A DNA stretch of 64,000 bases, taken from Angiostrongylus vasorum. Lineage: Eukaryota > Nematoda > Chromadorea > Rhabditida > Metastrongylidae. The first letter of the stretch is position 1; every line of letters begins with the position of its first letter. The notes under the pieces are model-generated. The model had not been told where the DNA came from. It did no database searches and worked only from the letters and a program-made list of their open reading frames with translations. Below are positions 31,385 through 42,434 of the stretch, piece after piece. The stretch is taken from positions 1,922,001-1,986,000 of the forward strand of contig JADANN010000465.1 in NCBI GenBank assembly GCA_018806985.1, given 5' to 3'. The position numbers and the translations under genes were made by a program.

Positions 31385-32480
31385 GGTACAGCTGATTAAC
31401 TTTGTTTGCAAACACGTCCGCCCAACGTGTAGGTGGTCGTCTTAGGGGACGTTTGTTTGCTTTCTTGTGGAGTCCACTCTACACTTCTTTCCGTCCATCT
31501 ACAGTCTGTTCTTCTCATTATGTGACCGCCACATATTTGTTTCGCTATCGATGTATGTTCTCCTGGATCCTGAAGAAGTGACAGATTTTGAAGATCAGAG
31601 TTTCGCATTCCGGCTACATATTGAGGGTGCCGGTTATATTTAAGAAGACATCATTCAAGCACTGTGTGACTACTGCGGAGTATTTCTGACGCGGTCTGCA
31701 CACGTCTCTGCAGATAACAGAGCACCGGAAGGATCGTTGAATCGAAAAGGTGAGCGCTGATTTTCGGGTCGTTCAGTTGGTCGGTGGTTTCTATGAGAAG
31801 CACAAATGAGGCCTAAGCTGCACTTCTTCTTCTGTATAGCTCCTCCTCCATGTTGTTGTCAATGTTCATTGACCGCCCAAACTATACGTACGAGGTGGTC
31901 TCTGCAATCAGAGAGCCATCCAGTTCGTTTTTTCCCCCTTCGCACCATGGGTTTTTCACGAACTGGGTCTTCTTCAGATTTGTGTTTAATTTTTTTTCCC
32001 GTTTCTTTAAGCTCGTTGATCATCGTCTCTGCTTCGTTGGTGCTTCTTATGAAGATGATGAGGTCATCGGCGAAACGAAAGTTTGATAAGAATATTGTAT
32101 CAATATGTATGCCTTTCTCATCCCAATCGCGTGACTTCATAATCCACTACAGTGCGGCGCTAATTAGCTTTGGCGATATTGCGTCAACGTGTGGAAGGTG
32201 GTCGATGCAATAGCTCTATTTTCGTAGTGGAGTTCGATAACAGTCAGCCAGAGTTCTTGTGTGGGACGGGTTCACTTCTTGGTCGATGAGCGCTGATAGG
32301 ATTGCATTCGTTTCGACACTGTCAAACGCTTTTTTCATAGTCGACAAAAGCTAGGACTAGAGACAGGTGGTATTCCCGACATACTTCACTAATCCTGACA
32401 CAGTTTGGATGCGGTGCATGCCGCAAAATCCTTGTCGAAATCATGCTTGGTCCACTGGTTGCGCCTCAACCAATGTCGTT
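31385..32480 (-). pseudogene. RTE reverse transcriptase fragment, duplicated copy
   Basis: The minus strand reads FRFADDLIIFIRSTNEAETM (catalytic box) and GHIMRRTDCRWTERSVEW. It differs from the left-arm copy at scattered bases and small indels, and the frame is broken at the same places. It is therefore a shared dead copy, not an independent insertion. Confidence 0.88.
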
Positions 32481-32782
32481 GGCATGCTCAACAAGCTAAT
32501 ACACCCTTAACATGGAAATTTTTATCTCATTCTCCTCAAGTTAATCTCCCTGCAAGATAAACTCTCATTTGTACACCAACAATCAGAAATGCCTATCTCG
32601 ATATGGTGCGATATTAAATTTGAATTGGAGGATAAGATCTTATCCCAGTCATTCAAATAATGTCTAGTGCACTCGCTGTCCGTTGCTCTTTGCCATGAAT
32701 GCATCAGTTAGACTGCTACATTTTTCAAGACTTCATTGTCGCCATTGTAGACGTTATCAGGAAGATTTCACACTGTTTGCAG

Positions 32783-32980
32783 GGGTACGATCATTGTGAC
32801 TATACTCGCTACCACCTATCGTCATGAAGACTTTAACGAGCTTACGTTTTCGATGCTGAACACACCTACAATGGCAGCTCCTCGTATAAGTTTTATGTTT
32901 CTCCTTCTTGGCGGCATCAGCGTCTTTGTGATCATTGGAATGCAGGCCTTACTGAGAATAAACAAAAAAAAGAATGCGCG
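32783..32980 (+). pseudogene. Orphan copy of Srab/Sra receptor exon 5
   Basis: This is almost identical to receptor exon 12971-13167 but in the opposite orientation and without neighbouring receptor exons. It reads TPTMAAPRISFMFLLLGGIS then VFVIIGMQALLRINKKKNAR, followed by the same GTAAGTGG donor. The acceptor side has one extra G (GCAGGGGTACG against GCAGGGTACG), so splicing at the usual AG would shift the frame. Confidence 0.85.
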
Positions 32981-33179
32981 GTAAGTGGAAAAGGTAGCCA
33001 ACAAAAAATTCACCCAACGGAAATGATTATTTCTCATTCATTCTAGATTTCTCACGAAATGAGTTACGCCACAAAAAACTTTACCTTTCAAAAAATTGAA
33101 CTCTTACAATCGCAAGCCCCAGAAAGTACTGTAGCCTGAATTTAGTTATCAGAAAGACGAAAATATACTCAAAAGACCG

Positions 33180-33420
33180 ACTTTCTATAAACCTCGGCAT
33201 AGATAGTTGATATATTTATTTATGTGATCTTATAAACTGATCTTCTTTAGCTGATGCGATGTTGGTATAGGTGTTCGTTGACGTTGTCTTTGTTGTTGGT
33301 GTTGTTTGTCGATGGCTGACGTTACGGCGATTTCGCCTTCCTCAGAGCCTGGACGTATTTTATATTAGAATAGTTTAGTTATTCGGTGTAAAAGGCCAAA
33401 GTATTAATGAAGATCAAAGT
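33180..33420 (-). repeat. PLE terminal repeat (right-arm copy)
   Basis: It mirrors 12500-12790. The hammerhead-like core at 33311-33352 has one change against the left copy: the conserved GAAAC reads GTAAC here (GTTAC on the plus strand). Confidence 0.8.
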
Positions 33421-33541
33421 TTTAAATAGATGGTGGGTTAGGATGCTACGATCAAACTGAAAGGCTACTCACCGTGATGTTACGAGTGGGACTGGCCCAC
33501 GCGTTGTTCACGTGGGGTCGCGAGCACTACACACACCGGGG

Positions 33542-34330
33542 TCAAAATATCATTTTGAAATAGGGTGCCAGGTCACGTGTGATAGTGAGGCATTCGTCTT
33601 TCCGGTTCATCTTTGGATTTTTGAAATTTATCCAAAACGCTTCAAGAGTTATGCGCTTTGATGTTTTCGACTCCTGCGCTAGGATCCGGACATTCACTTC
33701 AAAATGTTCGCCGTTGTGCTTTTGTGCCCTATGTGTACCTACAGTTCCTCGACGAATTTTATCTTTCCCATCTAGATGCTCTTTTATGCGCACATAAAGG
33801 GGTGTACCAATCTCCCCAGTGTATTCCTCACCGCATGTCTTACACGTGATCGAGTATATTGTACCTGAACTCAAGCAATCTTCGTCTCTCCCGTTACGGC
33901 AGGTCATAGAGCTTTCTGAGCTGCACAAACGATCACGGAGACGGTTGCAAACTAACTGACGGCGTAAGGCATTGGGTGGGAAGTCAATGATAGCCACATA
34001 ATTTTTAAGACCGCTGTTTTTTTATGCACCTCTTAATGAAGTAACTTATTTCATATGAAGGGTAGTTTAAAAGGGATCATAATTAGGTTCCAAACATTAT
34101 TTCGAGAAACAACCCCACGACTTTGCCTAATCCGAGTACCTTCTGCTTCGTACCCATTGGAAATGGCTATTTATAGCGATTCCTTCCTTTACTGTTCTCC
34201 TGTGCGCACATTTTTTAGCCGTTCGATACATGTGCTTTATGAGTGCTTTTTCATGTATGAAGGATGAGAGGAGAGGTAGTGCACTTCTACATTTTTACTA
34301 CTTGGCTTGCTAAGCCATTTTGTTCCATTG
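33542..34330 (-). pseudogene. PLE GIY-YIG endonuclease and RT C-terminal remnant
   Basis: 33997-33542 is open for 151 codons on the minus strand. It runs from IDFPPNALRRQLVCNRLRDR through CRNGRDEDCLSSGTIYSITC and GEEYTGEIGTPLYVRIKEH to LEAFWINFKNPKMNRKDE. Upstream, 34330-34000 is a decayed RT C-terminus. The last 45 or so residues equal the left copy while the earlier part differs at many positions. The RT palm is absent. Confidence 0.85.
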
Positions 34331-34377
34331 GATTCCAATGGGTAACAGCATCAATAACGATGACGACAACAACATCA

Positions 34378-34395
34378 ACAACCAACAACAACAGC

Positions 34396-34439
<44 letters not shown>

Positions 34440-34446
34440 CGACAAC
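34378..34446 (+). repeat. (CAA)n microsatellite within a PLE terminal repeat
   Basis: Near-perfect CAA triplets sit exactly where other copies of this terminal repeat have an imperfect CAACAACACCAACAACAAAG tract. They are followed by the normal CATCAGCTCAACAAGATCAG end at 34467-34487. The open frame with a glutamine run here is a by-product. Confidence 0.85.
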
Positions 34447-34560
34447 GAAAAGTTATGCCAATCTCGCATCAGCTCAACAAGATCAGTTTATATGGTCATA
34501 TAAACAAATATATCAACTATTTATAGCGAGGTTTATGGAAAGTCGGTCTTTTGAGTTGAC
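34447..34560 (+). repeat. PLE terminal repeat end
   Basis: Runs GCATCAGCTCAACAAGATCA to CTATTTATAGCGAGGTTTAT and GAAAGTCGGTCTTTTGAG, as at 12780 and 33180. Confidence 0.75.
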
Positions 34561-35325
34561 AAGCTTACTACGTTGAAGAGGCAAGAGCACAGACTTTATT
34601 TAACATTATTGTAGCCCTAGGTAAATCGAAGGAGTTGTGAAAGGAGGAACTTAAGCTGGATGAAAGGTGATGAGGAAGGGCGATGGTGATGTTCACCCAC
34701 CGTCTGAAGGCAAATAGCAATGCTATGGGGCGTGGCCAACATATACGAGAGTGAGGAAGGTTTCAAGGGAGAGCTAACAACCAGCAATACTGTCGTGCCC
34801 GGTGGCGTACCGAATGGTTAAATAAAGGACAACTTAAGAAGTACTACTGTAGGACAGGCACAAGGGCCTTGTGTCAGTAATTTGAGACACAATCATTTAC
34901 ATGACACGAATAACAAAGAGAAATACGTCATTGTTACAAGACACTTTGGAATGAATGATCGCGAGGAATATGCTCTCTGCATCGGCCCCCCTCCGACTTA
35001 TTATTAAGGAGCTTAGCTTGGATATTTTTTTTACTTCGCTTTAGAGATAAGGATATTTCAATATGCAAGTAGTTTAAAAAGTTTCTGGGAACATAAGAAG
35101 AAGAAGTGAGTGAAACATTAAAAATGCAAAATAAGAGATATAGTGATGATTTTTTGCGTGTGCTCTATTATATCTACAGGGATTCATTAGTCGACTTATC
35201 AACACTCAAGTACATGAAAGGAGTAGCAAAGATAAATACATTAATAACACAAGGCATGTTGATATGAAGCATAGAAAACGTTTCGCGTGAAATATTCGCT
35301 CTACATTCTTTCAATGATAAGCTAA
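34561..35325. other. No recognisable gene
   Basis: Mixed AT-rich sequence without a coding or repeat match. Confidence 0.4.
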
Positions 35326-35327
35326 CA

Positions 35328-35425
35328 CGGGTTTGATAAAAGGTCTGTTCGGCTAACGTTTCGATGTCTTCATCTTCCTCAGAGCCGACGGTCCGAGTCG
35401 ATGGTCCACAGTCGTTTCTGCTCTC
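35328..35425 (-). repeat. PLE terminal repeat, second family
   Basis: The reverse complement carries a hammerhead-like core with GGCT/AGCC stem I and stem II GATG/CATC, then the GTTAGCCG and TTATCAACC-type border. The same block recurs at 36330-36450, 40755-40960 and 45880-46205. Confidence 0.65.
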
Positions 35426-36329
35426 GTACTTAAACTCATATTCTTATTTAATATGCTCTAATAATAGGCTCACATGCCAAAATTGGTGGTGGTTGCTAGG
35501 TTGCCAATTTAACCTCTTTCGTTACGATATTATGGTGTTAAATTCTTTACGAGTTACTAATTGTGTCTGGTTAATAATCCACAAGTTAATGATTTCCACT
35601 AAGGGTAAGTGAAGTTTAAGTGTATCTCTACGGAAGTGTTATTTAGATGCACTCTAATGTTTCATACAACAGAGACACCTTTTACTTTAATGTTCCATGC
35701 CATTGTCAGAACAGTCATAGACAAATGTGATATGATCTCTGATACCGACTTCTCAATTAAATATCGGGTTCGATAAATGGGAGTGCTCAGCGTTGATCAG
35801 CTGTTTACAGATCCCCAATATTCGCTTTCTTTTAACCTTGGAAGTGATCAATAATTTGCCGCTTTCATGACGAGCAAACACGATAACAGCTACAGCTCAT
35901 TCTACTGCACTACGATCGTAGAAGGTGATCCCATGGATATCTTCCTTTGTTTTAATTTTTTATCCAGATGACTCACCATCACGTCTACCGTGCGGATCTT
36001 AGCACTGATTGCACTCGATTCGTTTTGTTCGCTTTCGTGGTTTCTTCTACCATTTCATTCATGGTTTCGGCTGATACTTGAAGATTTCGCCTTCCTTATG
36101 AATGTCCTGGCATACTGGTCCAATCAATTCTTCCTGCAATCTTGGAGATAACCGAGCTACGGTGTTCTTGCGTAGATCGGAAGAGAGCTTTGGGGAAGTG
36201 GTGGAACCAGTGTCGTGCTTCCCTAAAGGAGTGCACCACTAACCACTACGCTGTCCTCCATGCATATTTGGCCTATACAAAGAGTTCTATAGCCTTTTTA
36301 GTAAACAAAGTTGGCACTTTTACATTGAC

Positions 36330-36450
36330 AAGCTAACACAAGGTTGATAAGTATACCCTATTCGGCTAACGTTTCAACGCCTTCGTCTCCCTCAACGGCG
36401 ATCATCCGAGTCGATTTCCGCTGTCCTTTGTACTGTCTGTGTGGTACTAT
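36330..36450 (-). repeat. PLE terminal repeat, second family
   Basis: The plus strand reads ACACAAGGTTGATAAGTATA, CGGCTAACGTTTCAACGCC and then the GAGTCGAT end. The 3' side of the core is degraded. Confidence 0.55.
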
Positions 36451-36779
36451 CGACCTCGTATCCATCGTATAAGCTGCTAATCATTCTGCCGGAGAACAGT
36501 GGCAACTATTTAGCGTTCCTGGAACGACATGCTTAGGTCAGAGTGCTGGTTCGTATCAATGCCCGTACGTGAGCTATAGAGCACCTCCAACGGCAGCGCT
36601 CTATGCGCCTTCCTAAAATAGTTCGTGATTTTAATAATTCTTTCCTTTCACATTACAGCAGCTCCATGGCCAATAGAGAAAAGAGTGTAAATTCCGCATG
36701 AACCAGAAATCGCAGTTAAACGAGAAGTTCGAAAACTGTACGTACGTACACTAAGAAATCCCTTGTCTACTGAAATGAT

Positions 36780-37135
36780 CAATTAGTAACTCAAAAGACC
36801 GACTTTCCATAGACCTCGGCAAAGATAGTTGATATATTTATTCATAGGATCTTTTAAACTGATCTTCTTAAGCTGGTATGAGGTTGGTATAGGTCTTCGT
36901 TGTCGTTGCTGTTGGTGTTGTTGGTCGATGGCTGACGTTTCGGCGATTTCGTCTTCCTCAGAGCCGTGCTGTTACGAGTGAGATTCTCTGTCAACTCTAC
37001 GGCTCTGAGGAAGCCGAAATCGCCGAAGCGTCAGCCTCGCCCAACAACACCAACAGCATCGACAACGACAGCACAGACCTAGACCAACCTCGCATCAGCT
37101 TAAGAATATCAGTTTATGTGATCATATAAATAAAT
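36780..37135. repeat. PLE terminal repeats, head-to-head pair
   Basis: 36780-36967 is a reversed terminal repeat with a core at 36927-36967. 36999-37135 is a forward one with a core at 36999-37038. They are separated by about 30 bases with no coding part left between them. Confidence 0.75.
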
Positions 37136-37289
37136 GTTCAATTAGTGATTCGAAATCTGTTGATAGTAGCCTCCTAAAGATGATGCCCTAGCAACAAAAA
37201 TCTAATGTGTTCACGAAGCGTGAAAACGTGATAGTACGCGATAATATGAAAATAGTGAACGTCGCGTTAGCTGAGGACTGACCCAGAAA

Positions 37290-37900
37290 TCGACTTTCTG
37301 TTAACTTCGGCACTGATCAACAATTTGCCTGATAAGCACGTATGAGGTAGTTATTACACTCTTTAATCACAAAGGCTACAACTCAGCAGATTTTGCCTCT
37401 TTCAGGTCTTCGATAGATCAAGTTAACTGCAATGTAGTCAGTCAAATGTCTCTACGATACCAACAAAAAACCACAAAGCCTAGATTTCAATCGCATTACT
37501 TGCAAATCTCATACTCACCACTTTCTATTCCTTCCACTGAGTACTTCACTTATAGACTAACCAAACAGTTTTCACATGGACAGGTAATATAGCTGTCTTA
37601 CCTTAAAATATCAGTCTTAAATAGTGTGTGAGATCATGAATGATAACGAGGGATTCTTCTTTGCGATTCATTTTTAGATTCTTGGAATTTATCCAGAATG
37701 CTTTGTGACTTTGCGCGCCAAAGTTTCCTATTCTTATATGAGGATGGTAATTTGCACTTCAAAATCTTTCTCATTATGTCTCTGCATCCTATGCACACCT
37801 AGTGGGGTATTCGATTTAACCTGAATTTTAGCGACCAGATGTTCTATACGGATGCACAGTGGTCAACAGGTTTTGCTATAGGTTGCTTGTTAGTGGTAAC
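37290..37900 (-). pseudogene. PLE GIY-YIG and 3' region remnant
   Basis: The plus strand reads the reversed 3' region (CACCACTTTCTATTCCTTCC, ACTGAGTACTTCAC), then a reversed GIY-YIG end (TGGAATTTATCCAGAATGCT) and CCTATGCACACCTAGTGGGG. It is heavily decayed. Confidence 0.65.
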
Positions 37901-39200
37901 GGTGGAGATCTTGTGGTAATTCCTCGTCAGTTAGGTGCTGAGATAACGAAATAGGACTTGAAGATGCTTTCCTTTACCACTTATTATCCGAAAACGAATT
38001 CAAAAGACAATGCCGAAAATTGAACGCAGGATTACCGGAAAACCAGAGGCGTGGAAGGGTTGCTGTGCCCGGTTGGGCGATTTTATTACCACCGCGCTAT
38101 ATGCTCGTTTTCAAAGGAAGTAAATAATAATTCTATCTGAATCCAAAACATGTCGAAAAACAACATCTACTGGTATGAGTCAAATTGACAGCAATTATAT
38201 TTGGTGTCAGAAGTTTTTTGTTCTCAAAGGTGACAAAGTGGGTAGAAAGGGACTTGGAAACAGACAGTTAGCCTTAATTCTAGAGTGCTATAATTGAGAA
38301 AATGAACACTATGAAGTGAACTGAATAGGAGCAGAGGGTGGGCATTCCGTAGAACTTATGAAAATGTGAATATATTTATAGCAGTCGGAATCTAACTATT
38401 ACAAATATCTTTTGCTTCCTTTTAAAAATAAAATTATGTTCCATTAAAAACCATCCAGTGCGGGCCCTTTGTATAAACGATTCCTAGTTAAGCGCGAGGA
38501 AACTGATCAAGAGCTAAATGCTTTAATAAGCAAAAAAAAGAGTAAGAATTATGAGTAATTTTTATTTATAAGGCAAGATTAAAGTAGTTGTAGTGACATG
38601 ATGAAGAAAAAAGCAATGGTGTAAACAGAAAGGACTTCATCGTTCATAACAATGTCACACGTCTTTAGCTTTCACACATATCTTACACTAGAATGAATTC
38701 GTATTGAAGCATGTGATTTTCACTAGCAACCGTTTTGTTGTCATTGAATGGTTTCTGTTAGGGTTTATAAAACCTTCAATCCGACTTGTTTTGTTGAAGG
38801 TGATCATTAATTGCCTAGCATCCGTTTTTTGAAGAAGCTGATCGTGTGCTCAGCTTGAATGAATTACAACTTTGTAGTGCTGAATTTCTGAGAAACACGT
38901 CAAGACAGAGGGAATTGATAAGTGAAGTACATTGGCGAAGAGGTGGACGTTACTTCTATTTGTTATTATACCTTTGATGCTCTGCTACACTTCCAGTAAA
39001 GATCATTTCCTTCTGTTCTGGTTGTAGGCAATTTATTCATAGTGTTGACTCTCCAGAGCTTTGTACAGCTAGCTGCTCTATGATCAAGTATCTTCGCTAT
39101 TAACATCATTTTTTTACAATTTCAACCGATTTCCGAGCACTCAGAAAACACTGTTAAAATCAAGTCTTTCGTTTGTTAAGTGCTTCATGATACATCAACT
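37900..39200. other. No recognisable gene
   Basis: AT-rich sequence with short open frames; nothing identified. Confidence 0.4.
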
Positions 39201-39335
39201 CTACTAACACGAAATCAAAGATGGTAATTGCCAGCCCAAATCCTCTACGGCCGCATATTGAGAGGAGTTTCTCGTGTATGGCAAACGTTTAATGAGCATT
39301 GCCTTCCCATATAGATCAGTCCGAAGGTACCATAC

Positions 39336-39708
39336 CTCCTCATTTTTGCCAGCGTCGTCAGGTTCTCAAATGAACGTTGTTCTTCCAAAACCCACTTCAA
39401 GAAAAGGTCATTAAAACATTTGTAGATATCCCATCTAAGTTCAATAATCTGTGAAAATACTAAAGATTGTTCATCTACCTTGCGTACGTCATAAGCACTT
39501 CCAGAATTTAGTCGCATAGAATATGCATAGGGATATACATATACGGGCCGTTTTTGGGAAATGAGCATACCACAACAGGATAATCGACGATGAACGTTGG
39601 TAATCTGTTGCGGGAACGGGATTGAACCTTAATGTTTTGAGTCCAACGATCTTCGACATTGAAAATTTTCAGCAAAAATTGAAAGATCTCGGGGATTGAA
39701 AACCGCAT
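39336..39708 (-). CDS. Candidate two-exon gene fragment, unrecognised
   Basis: The minus strand has an open segment ending at 39571 with RNRLPTFIVDYPVV and a GTG|gtatgc donor. A 122-base intron ends in ttttcacag. A second exon, 39448-39336, reads IIELRWDIYKCFNDLFLKWV and then LEEQRSFENLTTLAKMR, with a gtatgg donor. The phases agree across the junction. No family is recognised, and the upstream acceptor and further exons were not found. Confidence 0.35.
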
Positions 39709-40143
39709 CGCGCCGGTGAAGCTGATGCGCGATTTTTTTTTGAATCATTTTCTATCCATTCAAATCAAACTATGTTCTTGACTCGAACAGTGTTAGCGAA
39801 GACGTTTCATGTTAAGTGATATGGTAATTGGTGTAATACTGGAACGAAACGTTTCCAGAATCACCATGTTCCCAACATCAACGCTGTATTACTTGGTTGG
39901 CTGAGGAAACGACAGCATCTCCTAAAACCTTAGTCAAACTCAAATCGATTAATGAAAGTTTTTTTAGGTCATATAAACAAAGTAAGAAACAAATGCTCAG
40001 AGAAGGACCTTCTGCAGCGGAAAGCAAGATGTTATCAATTTGAATTATTTCAATTATTATTAAGACTTAATGGTTTATTTTCAAGAAGTAATCATTTGTC
40101 GCAATAGAATAACAGTCACCACTAGCATAATAAAAGAAAGGAT

Positions 40144-40313
40144 AAAGCTCTCGGCGTTGATCATTCCTTTAGGGATGCGCCTTACATTCGACTTCAGTGA
40201 ACATCGTTTGCAGGTGACTAAATGCATACCTGGACTATACAATGACTTGCGGTGGCCTACCGTTGCATCGAGACAGTGGGCGCCTCCGACCACTGCGTCA
40301 CACGCGCCCATAC
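40144..40313 (-). mobile_element. SINE family A copy with an internal deletion
   Basis: The reversed 3' end AGCTCTCGGCGTTGATCATTC and the reversed head GACCACTGCGTCACACGCGCC are present. About 90 bases of the middle body are missing. Confidence 0.8.
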
Positions 40314-40754
40314 TGGCATAATAGTTGAGAAAATAACAGCCTAGAGGGAGCTCAATTTTCATTTCTGATGTTCTCTTGTTGCCCGATACTAAGACGTTGA
40401 GAGAATTTCATGTCTTATCACTTTTTTTTCTTTTTAAAACGCATTCATGACACCAGCATTAGTGGCCCTACTGACCAACGCCTTGTTTCAATTTGATGTC
40501 AGCTGTACCAGATTAGAATATTGTGTGCAATGAGGCAGCCTTTTTTCACTACCAACATGCGTTTTTTTCTGGACTTTTAGCACTTTAACCCTGGTTTTTG
40601 ATGTGGTTTGACAGACATCATAATAGAGATGAATGGTACTTTTGTGGTATTTTTTGTTGCATTTTACTGTTAAAACAACGCATTTTAAATTTTGAACCAT
40701 ATCAAAGAAAGACTGAAAACATTAGTTTTTTTGAATTTCTTAAGATTTTCTAGC

Positions 40755-40960
40755 CCAAACGAGGTTATCATATAAGTTTTATTCAGCTAACGTTTCCACG
40801 TCTTTTTTTCTTAGAGCTTCCTCTGAGACTGTGATCGGCGTCGATGGTCTACAGTCCTTCGCCCTCTCAGTATGGTATCTTCGACATCGCAAAGAGTTGG
40901 ATCTACTTCATTGGAGTCCGGCTTGAATGAGGCAAACTCGCAACCAAGCGTGTTTTTTTA
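40755..40960 (-). repeat. PLE terminal repeat, second family
   Basis: The plus strand shows ATTCAGCTAACGTTTCCACG, then a reversed core and GGTCTACAGTCCTTCGCCC-type text shared with 17.35 kb. The related forward piece lies at 41200-41350. Confidence 0.6.
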
Positions 40961-41199
40961 CAGGACGGTTGTTGACTGATTGTAGATCGACAATGATTTT
41001 TTTTCATGCCGATAGGCCATCCTGCCGCAGTCAGTGTTAGAGTAGCTTACACAAAGCGTGATAATACTGTACTGAACCGATATTCACTTGACCATGGAGT
41101 GGATAATCAATAAGTTCTTCGGACCGTCGACATTAAAAGTAATGAGTCTACAAGCAGTCAGCAAACATCCTTTATAAAAAAAGCGCTGCCGGGTGAGGT

Positions 41200-41350
41200 T
41201 GTCTCATTCGAGCGGTGCTCCACTGAAGAAGATTCAACTCGATACGAAGACGAAGGCGCCGCCTTGAGTAGACGAAGATTGTGGACAATCGAATCCAATC
41301 ATCAGCTTTGAGGAAGAGGAAGACTTCAAAATGTTGCTCGAACTAAAGTT
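41200..41350 (+). repeat. PLE terminal repeat fragment, second family, forward
   Basis: Reads GAGCGGTGCTCCACTGAAGA, as the reverse complement of 17.4-17.44 kb does, then a degraded core GAGGAAGAGGAAGACTTC. Confidence 0.5.
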
Positions 41351-41394
41351 GTATAACAACTTCGTGTAAGGTGAATAATCCAAAGAAATTACAA

Positions 41395-41705
41395 CGACAA
41401 CGATGCCGAGATATTCGCAAAACACGGACCAGAGGCCGGATCAAACCATGATTTCCCTTTCCGGTGCTCGCGTATTACACACTGCACAATGGGACCCCTG
41501 CTCTGAGTTTCTCTCAGCTAGTTTCCTACCTAACGCTGCCATCAGCAATCATCCGTCGGCGGGATTGAACTGAAGAGCACAAATCAGCACGGGACTCAGT
41601 TAAGTGGGGCTGTAGTCCAAATCACAATGTTAACCTTTTTATTTTCTGCCTACTACAATTTCTCACGGCAGGGTATGATGTGAATTACCACCACAACGGT
41701 GCGGA
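41395..41705 (-). mobile_element. SINE family B copy
   Basis: On the plus strand: ACGATGCCGAGATATTCGCA, then the core with CACACTGCACAATGGGACCC, the body AATCATCCGTCGGCGGGATTG, and a second tail TTATTTTCTGCCTAC at the far end. Tail sequence is present on both sides. Confidence 0.75.
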
Positions 41706-41785
41706 GCCTCATTCTACTAACTAACCATTCTACTATGAATTATCCACTTTTGCTGACTCCGCAGAATCTTCTGGTTTCAAGAGAT

Positions 41786-41830
41786 TATTCACACCTAGTG
41801 TTTGAGATATTCACACCTGATGTTTGAGAT
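41786..41830. repeat. Two-unit tandem repeat, 22 bp
   Basis: ATTCACACCTAGTGTTTGAG is followed at once by ATTCACACCTGATGTTTGAG. Confidence 0.8.
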
Positions 41831-42434
41831 CTTAGGACGAGTCATGGATATCGATAGCTGTTGAAAAGGTTAAGAGGCGGATTGGTTTCTACTTTCGGAT
41901 AAGAATTGTTACACATCCAAGGCTGAACTATCATTTAAATTTCAGACGTTTTTTTCTGGGGAACTCCGTTAGACCAAGATGTGGTGTAAATCACGGTTAA
42001 AAGGTTGTTAGTTCAGATGTATGGATTGAACGTTAATAGTAGTGATTCGTTCACACCATTTACAGGGAACATTGCATTTCGTCATTACACTTCAAGTGGA
42101 AGGTGTCAGAACAAAATCAAGTTATCGTCATTATGTGCTAGAATTGAATATAGGTGCATAGCTAATTAAGGCCATGCAAGTAGGTACAATTGAATAACAA
42201 CTGGTACGAGTCATTGCTGAAAAAACCACGAATTGGATTTACTAGAGCGAGATGGAATAACCCTTTCAAATTCACAACAGGGAAAAGGACAGCATCAAAT
42301 AAAGCGACCCACACCTACAATAAGTGCGTGATATAGCCGTTCTATTAAGCGATTATACTAGTTCAAATTTCTTTAGTGATTGAAGGCCTACACATTGACT
42401 TTCTGTAACCTTCCAATGAATTAGGTCAGTCATT

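Larger units (their letters stand above)
30897..33695 (-). repeat. Right arm of the 2.8 kb inverted duplication
   Basis: This is the reverse complement of 12265-15048 with small differences. Contents, plus strand order: PLE remnant (31065-31385), degenerate RTE RT (31385-32480, minus strand), a copy of receptor exon 5 (about 32783-32980, plus strand), PLE terminal repeat and the end of a GIY-YIG frame. Confidence 0.92.

Noticed and set aside
34264..34526. Open frames with long glutamine, asparagine or leucine runs
   Set aside because: They are translations of the (CAA)n tract in a PLE terminal repeat, open on several frames because the repeat lacks stops.
39590..39660. tRNA-like sequence with GGTTCAATCCC on the minus strand
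   Set aside because: The T-arm-like box is present, but no acceptor stem, D-arm or anticodon arm folds around it; the region reads better as an exon.
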